Source: Botryosphaeria dothidea (lineage: Eukaryota; Ascomycota; Dothideomycetes; Botryosphaeriales; Botryosphaeriaceae). From it: DNA of 64,000 nt. Under the pieces are notes generated by a model. That model was given only the letters and a program-made list of their open reading frames with translations, was not told the origin of the DNA and searched no databases. The first letter of the stretch is position 1, and the number at the start of each line of letters is the position of its first letter. Made by a program: the position numbers and the translations under genes. Positions 30,040-42,608 of the stretch are shown piece by piece. The stretch is from assembly GCA_011503125.2 (NCBI GenBank), contig WWBZ02000033.1, forward strand, positions 868,001-932,000, in the 5' to 3' direction.

Positions 30040-30261
30040 CTACTGTTCGAGTAGAAAGGTTCTATTGGGGACTGGTTGATATGCAGCATTTTTACATCGA
30101 CGTTTCTTACGGCGCCACTCCGGGTTGGGAGCCTGCCCAGCTTGGGTGAGAGTAGAAACAGAATGAGGACTTAGCATGTCAATGAGTGCCCTCAAAGCAT
30201 CTGCTTGGGCTGTAGGTGCGATGGAGTCAAATGGTCCAACCATCTGTCTGGCGGTGTGCAA
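30040..30261 (-). CDS. Possible last exon of an unknown small gene
   Basis: A minus-strand frame reads H-T-A-R-Q-M-V-G-P-F-D-S-I-A-P-T-A-Q-A-D and ends in a basic tail. Upstream, a good donor (GTAAGT, near 30348) could splice to an acceptor near 30265, linking it to a frame ending D-F-D-L-R-G. I do not recognise the protein and cannot fix its start. It may be chance. Confidence 0.2.
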   Translation of the reverse strand: MHTARQMVGPFDSIAPTAQADALRALIDMLSPHSVSTLTQAGQAPNPEWRRKKRRCKNAAYQPVPNRTFLLEQ

Positions 30262-30727
30262 CTTGCATGTATCCCACAGCTCGCTGTCATGCTTTCGGTT
30301 TCACTAAGCAACCCCAGGATCTGGTTCGTCCAGACACTTACCACGCAGATCAAAGTCCTGGCATTCCACCACGGCACTCCAACGCCAACAATCAGAGGCG
30401 ACGCTCAAACAGAAAAAAAAAGGGGCGTCAGTTCCACCCTCCCGCGCGGACCACACTCCCCTCCAGCAAGCGAACAAGATCCACACGCCACCGTCCTCGC
30501 CACCTCCCGCGGCGGCACCGAAGGCAAAAATGGCAACAACAAGAGGAAACGAAACGCGAAGACGCCACTCGGAGGGTGCGTTCATCATCGCCCGTATTGC
30601 GCGCCGGCGCATCACTTTCGTCTCCCGAGGAGCGGATCGTTCGACATGCTTTTCGCGCACGTCTGCTCTGCCAAAAAGCACAGATGCCAAGCGGGCACGG
30701 GAAAACCGAAGTTGGTGTTGATATTAT

Positions 30728-30773
30728 AATGCGAAGCGCATTAATGCCGAGCCCCGGAGCTAAGAGCTCCGGG
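30728..30773. repeat. Two adjacent perfect hairpins with identical AAG loops
   Basis: AATGCG-AAG-CGCATT at 30728-30742 and CCCGGAGCT-AAG-AGCTCCGGG at 30753-30773. Stems are 6 and 9 bp, and both loops are AAG in the same orientation. Confidence 0.55.
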
Positions 30774-33700
30774 CGAGCAGTCCGCACGCCTGTTGAGATC
30801 ATTTCCGAAGGTGGTTTGTGTCGTTGGCCGGTGAGTGTAGGGTAACGTCGTCTGGTTACAGACTATCGAGAAATTTTTGTTATGCGAATTTCTTTGCTAG
30901 TATAGGGAGTTGGCAGTTGTCATCAATTCTGAGGCTTACCTTGTTTTACCTGTGTGTATATACTTACTTTGCATCATGATCGCGCTGTCTATTTTTGACC
31001 GTGCTGCCCCGTACTACACAAATATCTGAGTGAGGCACTGGAGGTCACGGATGAGGGAAGCCGGCGTATAGACTATCGTATCCACGTGCTGCGCCTCCCT
31101 TTACCATTCCGTCTATGTGCGAACTGGCCGGCCCCTCTTCCGCTACGTGTAGTGTGGCATGCTCTAAATGGAACATGGCCAAAGGCTCTTATACAGAGGG
31201 GCGCAGCTTATAGTTAATTACGATGGCCTTCAGGAGCGTGACTTCTTGGGGAGTTGAAGCAATCATCCGGATAGATTTGCTGCAAGAGACACGATACGCT
31301 TGCGTCCGGACGCATTCTTCGATTCCCCATTGCAGCCTCGATCTGATCTTCCCCTATATGACCGTGGCATTTGGCGATTGTCGTGGACTGCAACGCCGCT
31401 CTGTGTAGTCACATCAGAATCAGTTTCTTAAAGTTGGATTCAACGGTAAGGCAAGAAAAACTAAAGTTCGAAAGAGATGACAAAGAGAGCAGAGCATCAG
31501 GTACAAGGTTTGCACAGAAGGCGATGCAGCACCAGACCCAAGGTCTTGGAACATTCGCCCGGGCATACAGGTGAAGGCAGGGTAAGAAAACACACGGCCG
31601 GATAAATGCTGCAGTTCCCTCCGCGTCCTCGCTCACCCTGTTCAGACGGAGTGCACAAGAATAGGAATAGGGCAAACTCAATCGAGCTCCGGTCTCTACC
31701 GGAACAGGGAAGAAATATTGTTAGATTGTACACCTCCATCCCAAACCGCACGTAAATGCAGAAACCGATGTCAAAATGCGGGAGAAGCTACTCACTCCTG
31801 TCTACGTGCGTGCTTGCAATGTATTATCTAAAGCTCTGTAAGCATACCTTAGCCCAGGGAAGCTTGCATTGACTGACATGTGGCGATCATCATAGGCGAA
31901 CGTTAGAGCCGCATGGGAGAAGTGCTTTTGCTTTTAGACTATGCGCGTGACGGACTTCTTGCCCGTTTAGACTTGCGGTGACCGGTAGAGCCTCTTTCCG
32001 GATGGCACCATCTCCTAACGCATCCGCTTGTAGACCAGCGCTCCCCTCACTCTTGCTAGTCAATATTGATCCTCTTCTATTCTTACCATCAGGTAGAGTT
32101 TGCCGCGACAGGGTTTTTGTGGAGCCTCTGAAGTGTGTCGCAGCACGCAGGGCACTGCGAGCTAAAAGGCTTCATGTGTGTGGGGCCCCGAGAAAGACGA
32201 AGGAGAGCCAACAAGGTAGCAGGGGAAATCCTTACCGGAGTTTTGCCCCTTGAAAAAGCTTCAAGAATGGCTCGAACAGGAAATGATGCTCAAGAGGCAT
32301 AGGCAAAACTCGTGCCTTAACAAGGCGGAAGGACGATCTATCGCCGATTGCCTCGAGGGCATGAGTTGTCCGCAACGCATTGTTAGCGGCGCCGTCTTGA
32401 CAGGATGTTGGTGTGCAATCCGCGCGGTTAACGTTGGCCGCCAGATCCTGCGCGATCAGGGATCGTCTCCTATCGAAGAGCAGCATTCCCGTCCCGCGCG
32501 CACGATTCCAGGGGGTCGCGGCGCAGTAACAAGGCGGGGGCCAGGATTTGGGCGCTGCTTCCGAGCAATCTCATGCCGCAAATTGCTCTTTTCTAGAAAT
32601 GAGAGGAAAAGCTTGGCGGCGCAGAGATACTCGTGCCGCGCGAAAAAGATAGAAAACCGCTCTAGCGACAGCACGGCTACCTCGTCATCATGTACAGGGA
32701 GTTCAATTCTTTCAATGGTCGGTGTCCGAATAATCGCGTCATTGGCCCCGTGTGGACGGGCTGCAGTACGTCAAAGCTCGGAATTTCTACCTTCTAGCGC
32801 GGCAGGACTGGGGCATTCGAGCGATTGCAACTATTGGTGTGCGGAGACGGCGGCAAGGACAGAAGGCCGTAGTGGCGGAAATACTAGGCGGACCCTGGAA
32901 TCGAGTACTGGCCCAGCAGAGGAATCGGACCTCCCATCTTTTGCTGTGGTTGCGGCAGCTCATCGGCTGACTGAGCGGTGGTAGTGAGATTGCAGCGGCT
33001 ACGGGCACGGGCACACCCAAAAGCGCTAAAACTGGGGATACAATCTCTGGAAAGGTTTAGCAGAGGCCAATCAGTGCCGTTGTTGGGCAGTGGTTGGGGC
33101 GGGAAGTGGAAAGGCTCGCGGGTGAGGCTGGTTGGCTAGCTGCGCCGGCGTGGTAAATTGGGCGACGGCCGATCGGAATTTTGCAGCGCCAACGAGCAGC
33201 GCAGCAGTCCAACGCTGTGCTGGCTGATGTCACCGGGGCGAGATGGAGCGATTGTGGGCACGTAGGGATATTTTGGCAGCTCTGGAAGAACTGCGAGGGC
33301 GACCCGGGTGAGTGGGCACTGGGAGAAAAGAGTGTTTTGGTTGTATGAATGGGAAAGCTGCAAGTGATTTGAAAATGAGTCAGGAATGCCATGGCAGATC
33401 TGAGGTCTGCGATGATGCCATTGCCCAGCCGGAAGCCTGCGAGGGACGGTGGGGATGATGAGGACGCCTGTCTCGGCAGGCCGCGCGCTTCGGTGGACGA
33501 ATAGATAAGAAGTGGATGTGACGGTGCCGTCTCGTGTTTGTAATGCGATTGCGGTGGTGAGAGACGGCGGCCGGATGATGGAGAGCGGCGTCAAGTGGAC
33601 GATGCTGGCGGCCCGCGCGAGATAATATCAGGCGTGTTTAAGTCGCTTCTTCTGGCGGAGAGGTTGGCGCGCGCGGAATGCGATATCTGCAGAGAAGCCG

Positions 33701-35207
33701 GATGGATGTCGGATCTATATATGGGGCGTCGCCGCATTCATCCGGACAGCTCTCTCGCCAGAAACGATGCAGTGCACGCCCAACACCTCACCTTTTCGTG
33801 AAGATAGACTTGTTGAAGACGAGTGCCGCTAATCCATCGGCTCTGGATCCGCGCTTCGTTCCTGGCAGCTGACCCGTGCCCTGCCAAGTCGTTTCAGACG
33901 GACCCTAGGTCGCTCACCTCAAGCCCCTGACCGCGCAGGCGTATGCTAGCCTTCGTCATTGAGCAGCTTCCACTGGCTCGGCTGCGGTGTCTGAGACCCG
34001 GAGGCGTGCCTCGCTGCACACCAAACGGCGCATGAACTGTACGTGGCAATCACACACGATCGGTTCACGTCGACTCCAGTGCTCTGGCGATGCGCGGGCG
34101 TCGCTCCCAAAGCACCAACGGGCTGGCCGCCGCCTCGTCGATCCTGGGAAATTGAGCGTCAGGCACCGAATCTTCCACGCGCCCCAAGGCAGAGCTGCTG
34201 CAATACGAGCAGTTGCGCCGCGCACGCTGCCAGTGCTCCGGCAGCAGCCCGTGCGGAAGGTAGCTCACGCCCACAGCAGCAGGTGCCCGCGATTTGTTTG
34301 GCGGCGTGGGGCTGTTTTCTGCAAGTGTGCACCCTGGCACCCTGGTCGAGCCCCGAAGCCGCCGCTACGCTCAGATCGTCCCCTGCCTCTCCCATCCTCT
34401 GCACGTCCCCTCGCGCTCACGAGCGAGCGTGCGGCCTGTCCCCAGCTCTTGCCCACGCGCTGTCACGCCGCACGATAACTGCTCGCCAGGCGTGACAAGC
34501 TGGTCTCCTCGCAGCCTCTCTTCCCGACGACCGACCCGTCGACCACTCCCATCACACTCCTTCTCCGCGAACTCCCCCACGCTCTTTGACAGAGTCCGCC
34601 CTCTCGCGCAGGCTTGCCCGTGTTTCATTCTCTAACACCTCGCCGTCGCCAATCGAGGTCTTCCCTACCTCCCGACCAGTCGCGCCGTCGAGACCCATTC
34701 CGACCGCACCCAAGCCCCCCGCCCACTTGCGCCCTAGTCGGCCTCTTGCTCCCGCATAACCATCGCGCCGGTGGCTTCGTCGCTGTGTCGACCTTCCCCT
34801 ATCGCGCCGCTGCCGCCTTCTGGACGGGTTCCAAACGGAAACGCATCGCCGCTTTCGCCGAAACAAACGCCCACGACTTTCCCGCTGGCCTTCATATCGC
34901 CGGGACCGAGCATCACCACCGTGGGACTGGGTTGGTATCATTGTGTCTGAGGCTGGGTCTTCATCGTTCATTGGGAAGGATAAGGAACCGCGCTTCAGTC
35001 GCTGCCTCCTCCCGGAAGGACCGTCACCGTTGTATACACTCGACGACCACATCATGATTGCGCAAGACGCAAACTAGGGATCCTTTCGCGCCTCGGACAT
35101 CCTGAGAACCTCCATCTCGCCGCTCTCTACCCATCACGCATACCGCGTCTCATATCACTACCGCATTCCTTCATTATCTCTAACCCAACCACAATCCGAT
35201 CATTACT

Positions 35208-37604
35208 ATGGCCCCGCCGAAGCCCAAGGTCGCGCTCAAAAACCATTGCTCCGTCGTTCACGATAACACGCTCTACGTCTACTCTCCGGATGCCTTCCAG
35301 TCTATATCGCTCACCGAGGATGCCGAATGGAAGACGTTGAAGTCGGGTGTCGCCGCGACGGGCGCGCAGTGCGTTTATGGCGGAGGAGCTCTGTATGTCG
35401 TCGGAGGAACTGTTGATGCCAGTCTCAATTACCCAGGCGTCCAGAAGTACGACTTTGCTTCCAAGGACTGGGAATGGATCACCCCCACCGACACCATCGC
35501 CGCCAACAGAGTGAACCATGGCGCCGCCTTCCTGGAATCCTCATCCCAGATCCTGATCTACGCAGGTTCAACAGTGTCCGGAGACACCGGCACGTCATCT
35601 GGAACATACACCATCAACACCGCCGCTCCCTACAGCGTATCGTCCTATCCATCCGGAGGCGCACCAAACGTCATCTCCCCGATTCTCCTTCCTTGGGATG
35701 ACAGCAGTGCGCTCATGGTAGGAGGAGGCGCGTCCCAGACCCAGGTCTTCAAGTTTAGCGTTGCCAATGGCTGGGAGAACCTTGGTGTCCAGCTCCCCGC
35801 CGGTATTGCTGATCAGACCACGACCAAGTGCACTGTGGTTGATGGTGATGACGGCAGCAAGGTTCTGGAGCAATATAACCTTGGCGCATCGCCCAACGAA
35901 GTCACGAGATTGGCTCTCCTGGGTGCTGGCGGAGCACAAGCCACCACTGGAGAGGCAGTCGGCGCGAAGAGGAAGCGTGATCTGACTCTGAGCGACTGGC
36001 CTTCGTACAACAGCTCACTCGCCCCCGATACTACCAGGACTGGTGCCTCAATTGCCCAGGACTCCAAGGGACGCGCCATCATTAGTGGTGGTGACGACGA
36101 AGATCCAATTGCTATCTTCGACGAGCGCGAGAACACGTGGATGAATGCCACAGAGCTCTTCTACGGAAGCCAAGAACCTACCAAGATCTCCTCTAGCTCA
36201 TCCTCATCACTCTCCTCCAAAACCCACTCCGCAACCTCCTCCGCCTCCTCATCACTTGCTGCTGCGTCATCTACTGTGGCATCAGCTATCGCCTCTGCAA
36301 CCGCTTCTGCCACTGGTATCGCATCCGGATCCTCCTCATCCACTTCAGATTCTGATGATGAGCACAAGAACCGCATGCTTACGGTGCTGGGCGCTACGCT
36401 TGGCACCATCTTCGGTTTGGCAGCTGTTCTCATCATCATCTTGCTTCTCCTTCGTTGCAAGCGCCAGAAGAACAAGGGCGCTGGAGGGGAGAAGGGCGGA
36501 GAGAAGGACCGTCTGAGCTTTGCCGATAGGGGCGTCAGCCAATTCGGCGCCTACCCTAACCCCCCTAGTGCACCCCCGTACATGCAGGACAACAACGCTT
36601 CTCAGACTTCTTTGGCCATCATTTCCGGCAAGATTGGCAACAACACCAAGGGCCCGAAGACGCACACCCGCGGGATGCCCAGCGACGCCAGCACCGCCGG
36701 TCTTGTGAAGAAGCAGAGCCCGCTTGCTTACAACGAGGCGCACGAGATGTCGCCCATGAGCGCGGCGCCGCCGTACAGCATCTCAAACCCCATGACTCAG
36801 CCGCCTCCTGCAGCAGCCGTTGGTGACGAAAAGCCAAGCCGGAGCAGAAGCTCGGGCTGGAGCCGCTATTTTGCTAACAACGAGGCCACGAACCTGGCCA
36901 GCGAGCCTTACGACCGCTCGACTTACGCGTCCAACCACTCCAACCGGCTTAGCGGCCTGAGCGCCTCAGAGTACGACACCAACTCGCGCTATCTGAGCCA
37001 ACCTCCCAAATTTACCCACCAAGCTCTGCCGCCGCTGGACGTCAGTTTCGCCAACAATGCCTTCGACGGCAACAGGCTCAGCCGCGTCGTGACCGGCAGC
37101 CCGACCATCGGCAACTCCCGCGAGGACCTGTCGAGTCACGGAATGGGAGTGGGTACGCCCATGCGCGCCCAGCTGGCACGTGCGACCAGCGTCAGCACCA
37201 TCTCGAGCTTTGAGTCCAAGCGCATGTCGCACGCCGACGGCCAGCAGACATGGACGCCCATCGAGGGCAGCCAGTGGAACAACAGGGCCGCCAGCAGCCT
37301 CTACCCGGACAGCCGGCCGACCAGCGAAAACCCCTTCCCGGACGGCACAAGCTCCTACTATCCCAACGATGGCACTAGCTCCTACTATCCCGGGGACGGC
37401 ACCAGCTCTTACTACCCCAAGAGCAACACCAACTCCCTTTACCCCCCTAGCCTACACCCGGACAGCGCCAAAATGCCCGCGCCCCCTACTGGTCGTGAGA
37501 GCACGGTGACGGTCTTCCCAAGAGGCGTTCCGTCTAATGTGCCCAACGATGAAGAAAGGCAGAAGGCCATAGGCAACCAGGACATGAGCTGGCTGAAGTT
37601 CTAA
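35208..37604 (+). CDS. Kelch-domain single-pass membrane protein
   Basis: A 798-residue intronless protein. The N-terminal part (about 1-320) has kelch-like beta-propeller blades: L-Y-V-V-G-G-T, I-L-I-Y-A-G-S, A-L-M-V-G-G-G and A-I-I-S-G-G-D. A Ser/Ala-rich stalk (about 325-385) leads to one membrane helix at about 391-415 (T-I-F-G-L-A-A-V-L-I-I-I-L-L-L-L) followed by basic residues. The remaining 380 residues form a Ser/Pro/Tyr-rich cytosolic tail with a threefold D-G-T-S-S-Y-Y-P repeat. No N-terminal signal peptide is evident, so how the propeller reaches the outside is unclear; the helix may act as a signal anchor. Such proteins are common in filamentous ascomycetes, perhaps as wall or surface sensors. 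Function is inferred only. Confidence 0.8.
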   Translation: MAPPKPKVALKNHCSVVHDNTLYVYSPDAFQSISLTEDAEWKTLKSGVAATGAQCVYGGGALYVVGGTVDASLNYPGVQKYDFASKDWEWITPTDTIAANRVNHGAAFLESSSQILIYAGSTVSGDTGTSSGTYTINTAAPYSVSSYPSGGAPNVISPILLPWDDSSALMVGGGASQTQVFKFSVANGWENLGVQLPAGIADQTTTKCTVVDGDDGSKVLEQYNLGASPNEVTRLALLGAGGAQATTGEAVGAKRKRDLTLSDWPSYNSSLAPDTTRTGASIAQDSKGRAIISGGDDEDPIAIFDERENTWMNATELFYGSQEPTKISSSSSSSLSSKTHSATSSASSSLAAASSTVASAIASATASATGIASGSSSSTSDSDDEHKNRMLTVLGATLGTIFGLAAVLIIILLLLRCKRQKNKGAGGEKGGEKDRLSFADRGVSQFGAYPNPPSAPPYMQDNNASQTSLAIISGKIGNNTKGPKTHTRGMPSDASTAGLVKKQSPLAYNEAHEMSPMSAAPPYSISNPMTQPPPAAAVGDEKPSRSRSSGWSRYFANNEATNLASEPYDRSTYASNHSNRLSGLSASEYDTNSRYLSQPPKFTHQALPPLDVSFANNAFDGNRLSRVVTGSPTIGNSREDLSSHGMGVGTPMRAQLARATSVSTISSFESKRMSHADGQQTWTPIEGSQWNNRAASSLYPDSRPTSENPFPDGTSSYYPNDGTSSYYPGDGTSSYYPKSNTNSLYPPSLHPDSAKMPAPPTGRESTVTVFPRGVPSNVPNDEERQKAIGNQDMSWLKF
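37341..37421 (+). repeat. Three 27-bp tandem repeats in the kelch gene
   Basis: Three units, each coding for D-G-T-S-S-Y-Y-P plus one variable residue, with synonymous differences between copies. Confidence 0.7.
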
Positions 37605-40102
37605 TCTCCAAGTACACGATCGAACTCACACAAAAGTCATTTCATCGTTCATCATCAACCAGGCTCGGTCCTCATCCACCGGGTAACAAGGCCAGCAGCC
37701 GCGCCGGGGTAAACGAGGAACGCATCACTCCAATCAAAAAAGATCAGCATCTTCCGAGCGCCAGGCGTTCATCTTTGTTCGCTTCTTCTTCACTTGAATG
37801 TCGCCTAGCGCCGCTTTATTTTTTTTTTCTCACTCTCCATACCCAGCCGTGGCTATGCGTTTTCTTGTCAATACTTTCTGGTCAATTCTTGACACCTATT
37901 TGTTCTCGACCCTTTCCCGTCGCATTTTTTTTTTTTTTGAGATAGCTCTCCCGGAGGTGCCACAACATTGCCTTGAAGGCACCTTGCAGTCGTTACTGAT
38001 ACCCTTCCGATTGTCTTGTGCGCGTGCGTCGCCTGTCATCATCCCTGTTTAGTCATCTTTGTTTTTTCAACGAGCCAGCTTTGAGGGAGGGGTAAGGCAA
38101 AGGGGGAAGGGGGGGAAGGAAAGAGATCACTACAGCCTGCCGCACCATGTACCAATACGCATGCCACCGATTCTCGAGTTGTCCTACGTTGGTTTTGTCT
38201 GCGGTTACAAACCGCTATCGTTTGGATTTGCCACAGAAGAAGGGAAAGGAGTAGGAGGGAGGACAGGAGTTAGACTTAGGAATCTTTGGATTGAAAGGAG
38301 GAAAAGCAGCTTGGATTGTTCTTAATCTTCACCCTATGAGAAACTAGTTGCGAAAATACAGGGGTTTCTGGGGTTTGGGAGAGCTTGAAGTTCAAAAATG
38401 ACGGAAAAGGAAAGAGAGTGATCTTGGAAATGGCCTTTTTATCACCTCATCATCGTCAACACATGCCACGCGCGCTCACCAAGCGGCTAAATGTCTAATT
38501 TCTCCCGGTCTTCGTTCAAAGATTCCTATTTTTGTTTTTTTGCTCTCGTCAGCAAACCCACCACCGCTATAGTTCTGTTTTTCCTTTATTGAGAGTTGGA
38601 GGAGTGGCAGGGATCATGTGTTCGATTTAGTTTTCCGAGTTTAGGGCAGCTATGATCAAACTTGGGACGTCTTTCAAGAGAGAGATGTGTCAAGCTATCA
38701 AGATATTTCTGTTTTTTCACTTCTTACGAAAAACTTGACCATCCGCCTTGCTGACGAAAGTCTTACCGTGACACGTTTCTACCGTGATGTTTCTCTTCCC
38801 CGGCTGTGGCTTGCGTTCGGCGGTTTGAGATCAGACATGACGTCTGGCACTGTTTCCCGCGCCCACCTATCCGAAACTTCCGTCGCGGCGACTGATTTAG
38901 ATTTCTTCCGTTCCGTTTACTCCTCCCCTCTCCCGTTTCACCCTCACCGACCACCTGCCTCCGACGGACAAACATCTCATGATTGCGAGAGCGAGGCGGG
39001 CAGGACAGAGTCAGTACACAGTGGAGCGAACCGCCCTCCAAGAAGCGAATTCGTGACGTTTAGAAGGGAGCAAGGGCTCGCCCGCGTCGCTTGCTTCAGG
39101 TTCCTCCTGTCGCGGCTTGATTGCATGGCTTGCCTCGGGATGGGGCGCGGGAAAGCCGTTCAAGAAACACGTAACCGCGTGCATATCTTCGAACGCAGCG
39201 AGACGGAGAAAATGCAGATTATTTTTTCACCGCTGCGGCGAAGGGATGAGACGGAAGAATTGTGGAGGTTGGCAATAATGCGCGCGCGTCGTCGTCCTCG
39301 CAGCTCGTGTTTGCGTTTTCGTGCTTCTCTCGTTTCGGGGGTTTCGTGTGGGTGGCTGGCTGCCTGCCTGCATGCACGCCCCCTTCCGGCTACTGCAGGG
39401 CGAGCGCGGGTGGCGTTTTTTGAGCTGCTTTTTGCTTTTTTTCAGGTACGGTTTTTCCGTCTGGCCACCGTTTATTTTTGGTAGGTAGGTAACCGGAGCG
39501 TTTCTGGCTGGCATGTGATTCGGAGAGCTCCGCCTTTTCGCGTCTGTAACGACGATAGATAGGTATCTACATACGAGGTCGGTTAAGATAGTGTCAAAGT
39601 CAAATGATTGCTTCGGTGCGATTCGTGGAATCTTGGACTACACGATTGCTCAGACGTTCAACATTGGATGCATTACGTCCGAAAGAATTCGCTCTTGCAA
39701 CAGTTGTGGAGCCGGTCCCTTGCTGGTCCGAGGAGGAATGTTGCCTGTTGTTGTATAGGTTCTGGTCCTTTTTCGGATAGGCCTTAGTTATGATAAACGA
39801 CTCCATGAAGTAGTGAGAGTCCGCGAACGTTGCTGTCCATTCATAAATTTCCTTCGTGGTCCTCATAACTCGTGCGATATGTGCTACGCTATGCCTATGC
39901 CTGTGCTATGCCAATTCCGATGCCAATGCCTCCTCATGCATACCGGAAGAACTAAACGAGCGGGTTTGAGAGAAATCCCTTGAGAAATGCAAAGCTCCGT
40001 TCCCCACCAACCGAGGACGCGCCAAGTGGGCCTTTCCGCCTCCTGAACGTACAACATCCAAATATGCTCACTCTTAAGTCCGACCATCCAGAGGAGCCCG
40101 CC
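37605..40102. other. Intergenic, with 3' flank of the kelch gene
   Basis: Two and a half kb with homopolymer T runs (near 37815 and 37927) and no recognised gene. A 265-codon frame at 38687-39484 has no family features and biased low-complexity ends, so I treat it as chance. Around 39885-39930 there is a short irregular run of CTATGCC/GATGCC-like repeats. Confidence 0.4.
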
Positions 40103-42232
40103 TCACTGGATCTTGGCCTCCTCGCCCACAGACCACTCATTCCCTTCTTTCCTGCTCGCCCTCTCGCTCTTCTTCTTTCCGTACCAGTTCTTACTGATGT
40201 TCATGACATGCCGGGTGAAGCTCTGAGCCATCATCTTGCCCTCGAGTGTTCCGGATATGACGCTAAAGCCGAAGATCGCGAGAATACTTATGCCAACGAT
40301 TATGCCGAACCAGGTCCAGAATTGTGCGACGGTGAACTCCACGCCCTGGAACTGACAGGAGAAGTAGGCGGCCATGATCGAGACGGGCATGAAGAGGAGA
40401 GTCGCTTTCCCAAGGAGGAGGGTGATGCGGGTGAGTCGTTCGACGGACAGCGATTCCTTGATGGCAATCAAGTTGAAGTTCTACGTAAGATTAGTCCGGT
40501 CCTCAAAAGGAAAGGAGATAGCCGGAACTCACCACCATGACGAGACTGTCTTTCTGGTTCAGACACTCCTCGATCTCGCTGATGGCGTACAGCCTCGTCC
40601 GGTACTTCAACCGCTTGAACCGCGCCCTGGCGGCCGAGCTCAGCGCCACACCCAGCATGCTCACTTCCTCACCCAGCTGGGGCGCGTTGCTGCTTGCGCA
40701 GTAGGAATCGTCGATGGTGCTGCCGTTGCCGCCGTCCTCCATGGCCGGGATGATGTGCGAGTTCTTCAGGCTGGCGAGCGTAGTTTCCTGCTTCTCGAGC
40801 ACGCGGTCGATGATGACCTCGTAGCTTTGATACATGCGCTTGAGCACGGATAGCTGGCGGCCGATGTGGTGCAGGCGCTCGACATGCTCCAGCTCCGCCT
40901 TCTCCATCATCCTGGCGCGCAGCTCGTCCAACGCCGCGGCATACTTGTGCTCACGTCGTGCTACCAAGCTGTACGTCGAGTACCAGTCGTCGAAGAGGTT
41001 GTAGAAGAGAAGACCGGGGGCGTCGCTGGGCCGGTGCACGCGTTCTTCATCGCTGTTACCGAGGCGCCGCCTGATGGGCAGGACGGCGAGGGCGGGAGCG
41101 TGCGAGACGTCGAAGCATTTTGAGAGATTGCGGAAGACGTTGAAGATGTTGCGGCGGATGGAGAAGAGCGTTTGCATCGACTCCATATCGTAGTAGCCAC
41201 CATTTTCTGGGAACGGGTCTTCGTGAATGTTGAGGACTGTCTTGTCTTCGCAGAGAACCAACCAACTCCATACTCTCTTTCCTTCCGGCAGGTCACTGCG
41301 GGGAGAATCAAGTGGAGCTGCGGGATCTCGGCTTCCGGCAGTGCTGTGCAGTGAGTTGTAGCCCAGACTCACGTACTTCCGCCCTTCATCCACAGTGGAC
41401 CAGTGCCATACTTCATCGATCAGTCGGTAGTGACTGATCATTTTTGACGAAGCTTCGTTTACTAAAGCGCTTAAAGCCTCGATGCCTTGTTGACTGCCAG
41501 GGTCAATTGCCGATGAGAAACTGTGGCCTGCACTTGGTGGATGGTGCCTTTGATTACGGAGAGGATGGCGTAATCTCCTCTCGAAGAAAGAAGAGCTATG
41601 TTTCGAATCCGGATGCTTCGATGAATTAGGGAGTGGGTCCGACCTCATCAGGCCGTACAGCCTGGGAGAAAAGTCGTAGTGTTTTGCAACTGTCTAGAGC
41701 ACGTGAGTCGAGAGGTCAGAGAAACACAGTATCATAATGCTCACTCTAATGACGTCCTTTTGCTTGTATGGCAGCCAGATATTGCTATATGGAGTCTTAA
41801 TATTTTATGCCGAATGTGTAACGGATTTTGGGTTACTCACATCCATCTCCCGTAGAGATTTGACGGCCTCTGCAGAGTATTTCAGTCAGAAACAGGAAGG
41901 TTATAGTCGCATAGAGCTTACGCAAAATAACAACTATGGAGACAGTAAGTGCGGAGGATTCGAAGAGGCAGACATACTGGTTTACTCATCAGAGCCTTGA
42001 CGGCATCGTCGCTCAGATCGAAAGCGCACCAAGCGTCATCATCACCGAAGTCAACGAAGAAGTTACGACTGGTGGGCAGCATAAGGTTGGCCTGAAGCCG
42101 GTCAAATTCTTTGTGGTCGTCGAGGTTTTTAATCTTGGACAGGAGTTCTTCATTGTGAAGGCTGTGGTAGAAGCTGGGCACAGCTCCAGGGGCAGCTGCG
42201 GAGTGCTGATGGTGGCTGCTGTTCTCGGCCAT
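40103..42232 (-). CDS. CorA-like divalent metal transporter family membrane protein
   Basis: Exons 41978-42232, 41841-41867, 40533-41693 and 40103-40480 give 606 residues. The 27-nt second exon (A-V-K-S-L-R-E-M-D) restores the frame into V-A-K-H-Y-D-F-S-P-R-L-Y-G. The long cytosolic part has helical regions with many charged residues (about 300-450). Two membrane helices near the end follow: L-L-F-M-P-V-S-I-M-A-A-Y-F-S and F-W-T-W-F-G-I-I-V-G-I-S. The two-helix C-terminus and preceding long helix are typical of CorA-like proteins; the magnesium-selectivity motif G-M-N is replaced by M-A-A-Y-F, as in many fungal members, so transport specificity is unknown. It is divergent from the acetyltransferase gene 376 bp away. 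Confidence 0.8.
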
Positions 42233-42608
42233 GGTATGGCTGCGTGAGTCGGAAGAGCGCCAAGCAAGAGAGACGTGGGGATAGTGATCGGACGGCAGAG
42301 ACTTTTAACGACAGTCGTGGTTTGGTAGCTTGCAAGAGGTAGCCTTGTGATGGAGGGAAGGTGGCAGGCTAGAGCAAGCATGCGCCGGGGTCACGCTTCA
42401 GCCGCGCGCGGTCACACGCAGCCGCGGTTCGCGTAAGCCACACTGCAGCACAAAGCTTGCATCCAACAATCGCTGATTCGAGTCATCCTCGCTGAGACAT
42501 AAAATTGCTTGCGCCCTGGAGCCTACGTCAGAATTCTCCCCGGTTCTCGGAATCTTCTCCTTCCGCAAGAGTTGAGCCTCGCCGCCCAAAAAAAGGCGCC
42601 GACGCAGC

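Larger units (their letters stand above)
29874..35207. other. Gene-poor 5.3-kb region right of the cluster
   Basis: Many short frames on both strands, none with family motifs. A possible small gene is at its left end and a pair of hairpins at 30728-30773. The right 700-900 bases are pyrimidine-rich on the plus strand and probably form the promoter and a long leader of the kelch gene at 35208. I see no tRNA, rRNA or transposon ends. Confidence 0.4.

Noticed and set aside
33057..33594. Overlapping minus-strand frames of 111 and 152 codons
   Set aside because: They overlap in different frames, have no domain features and no sensible splice sites.
38687..39484. 265-codon plus-strand frame
   Set aside because: No recognisable domain, no splice context and low-complexity ends; treated as a chance frame in a long intergenic region.
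41941..41951. GACAGTAAG match inside the CorA-like gene
   Set aside because: It continues with TG instead of CA and lies within an intron outside the cluster, so it is a chance near match.
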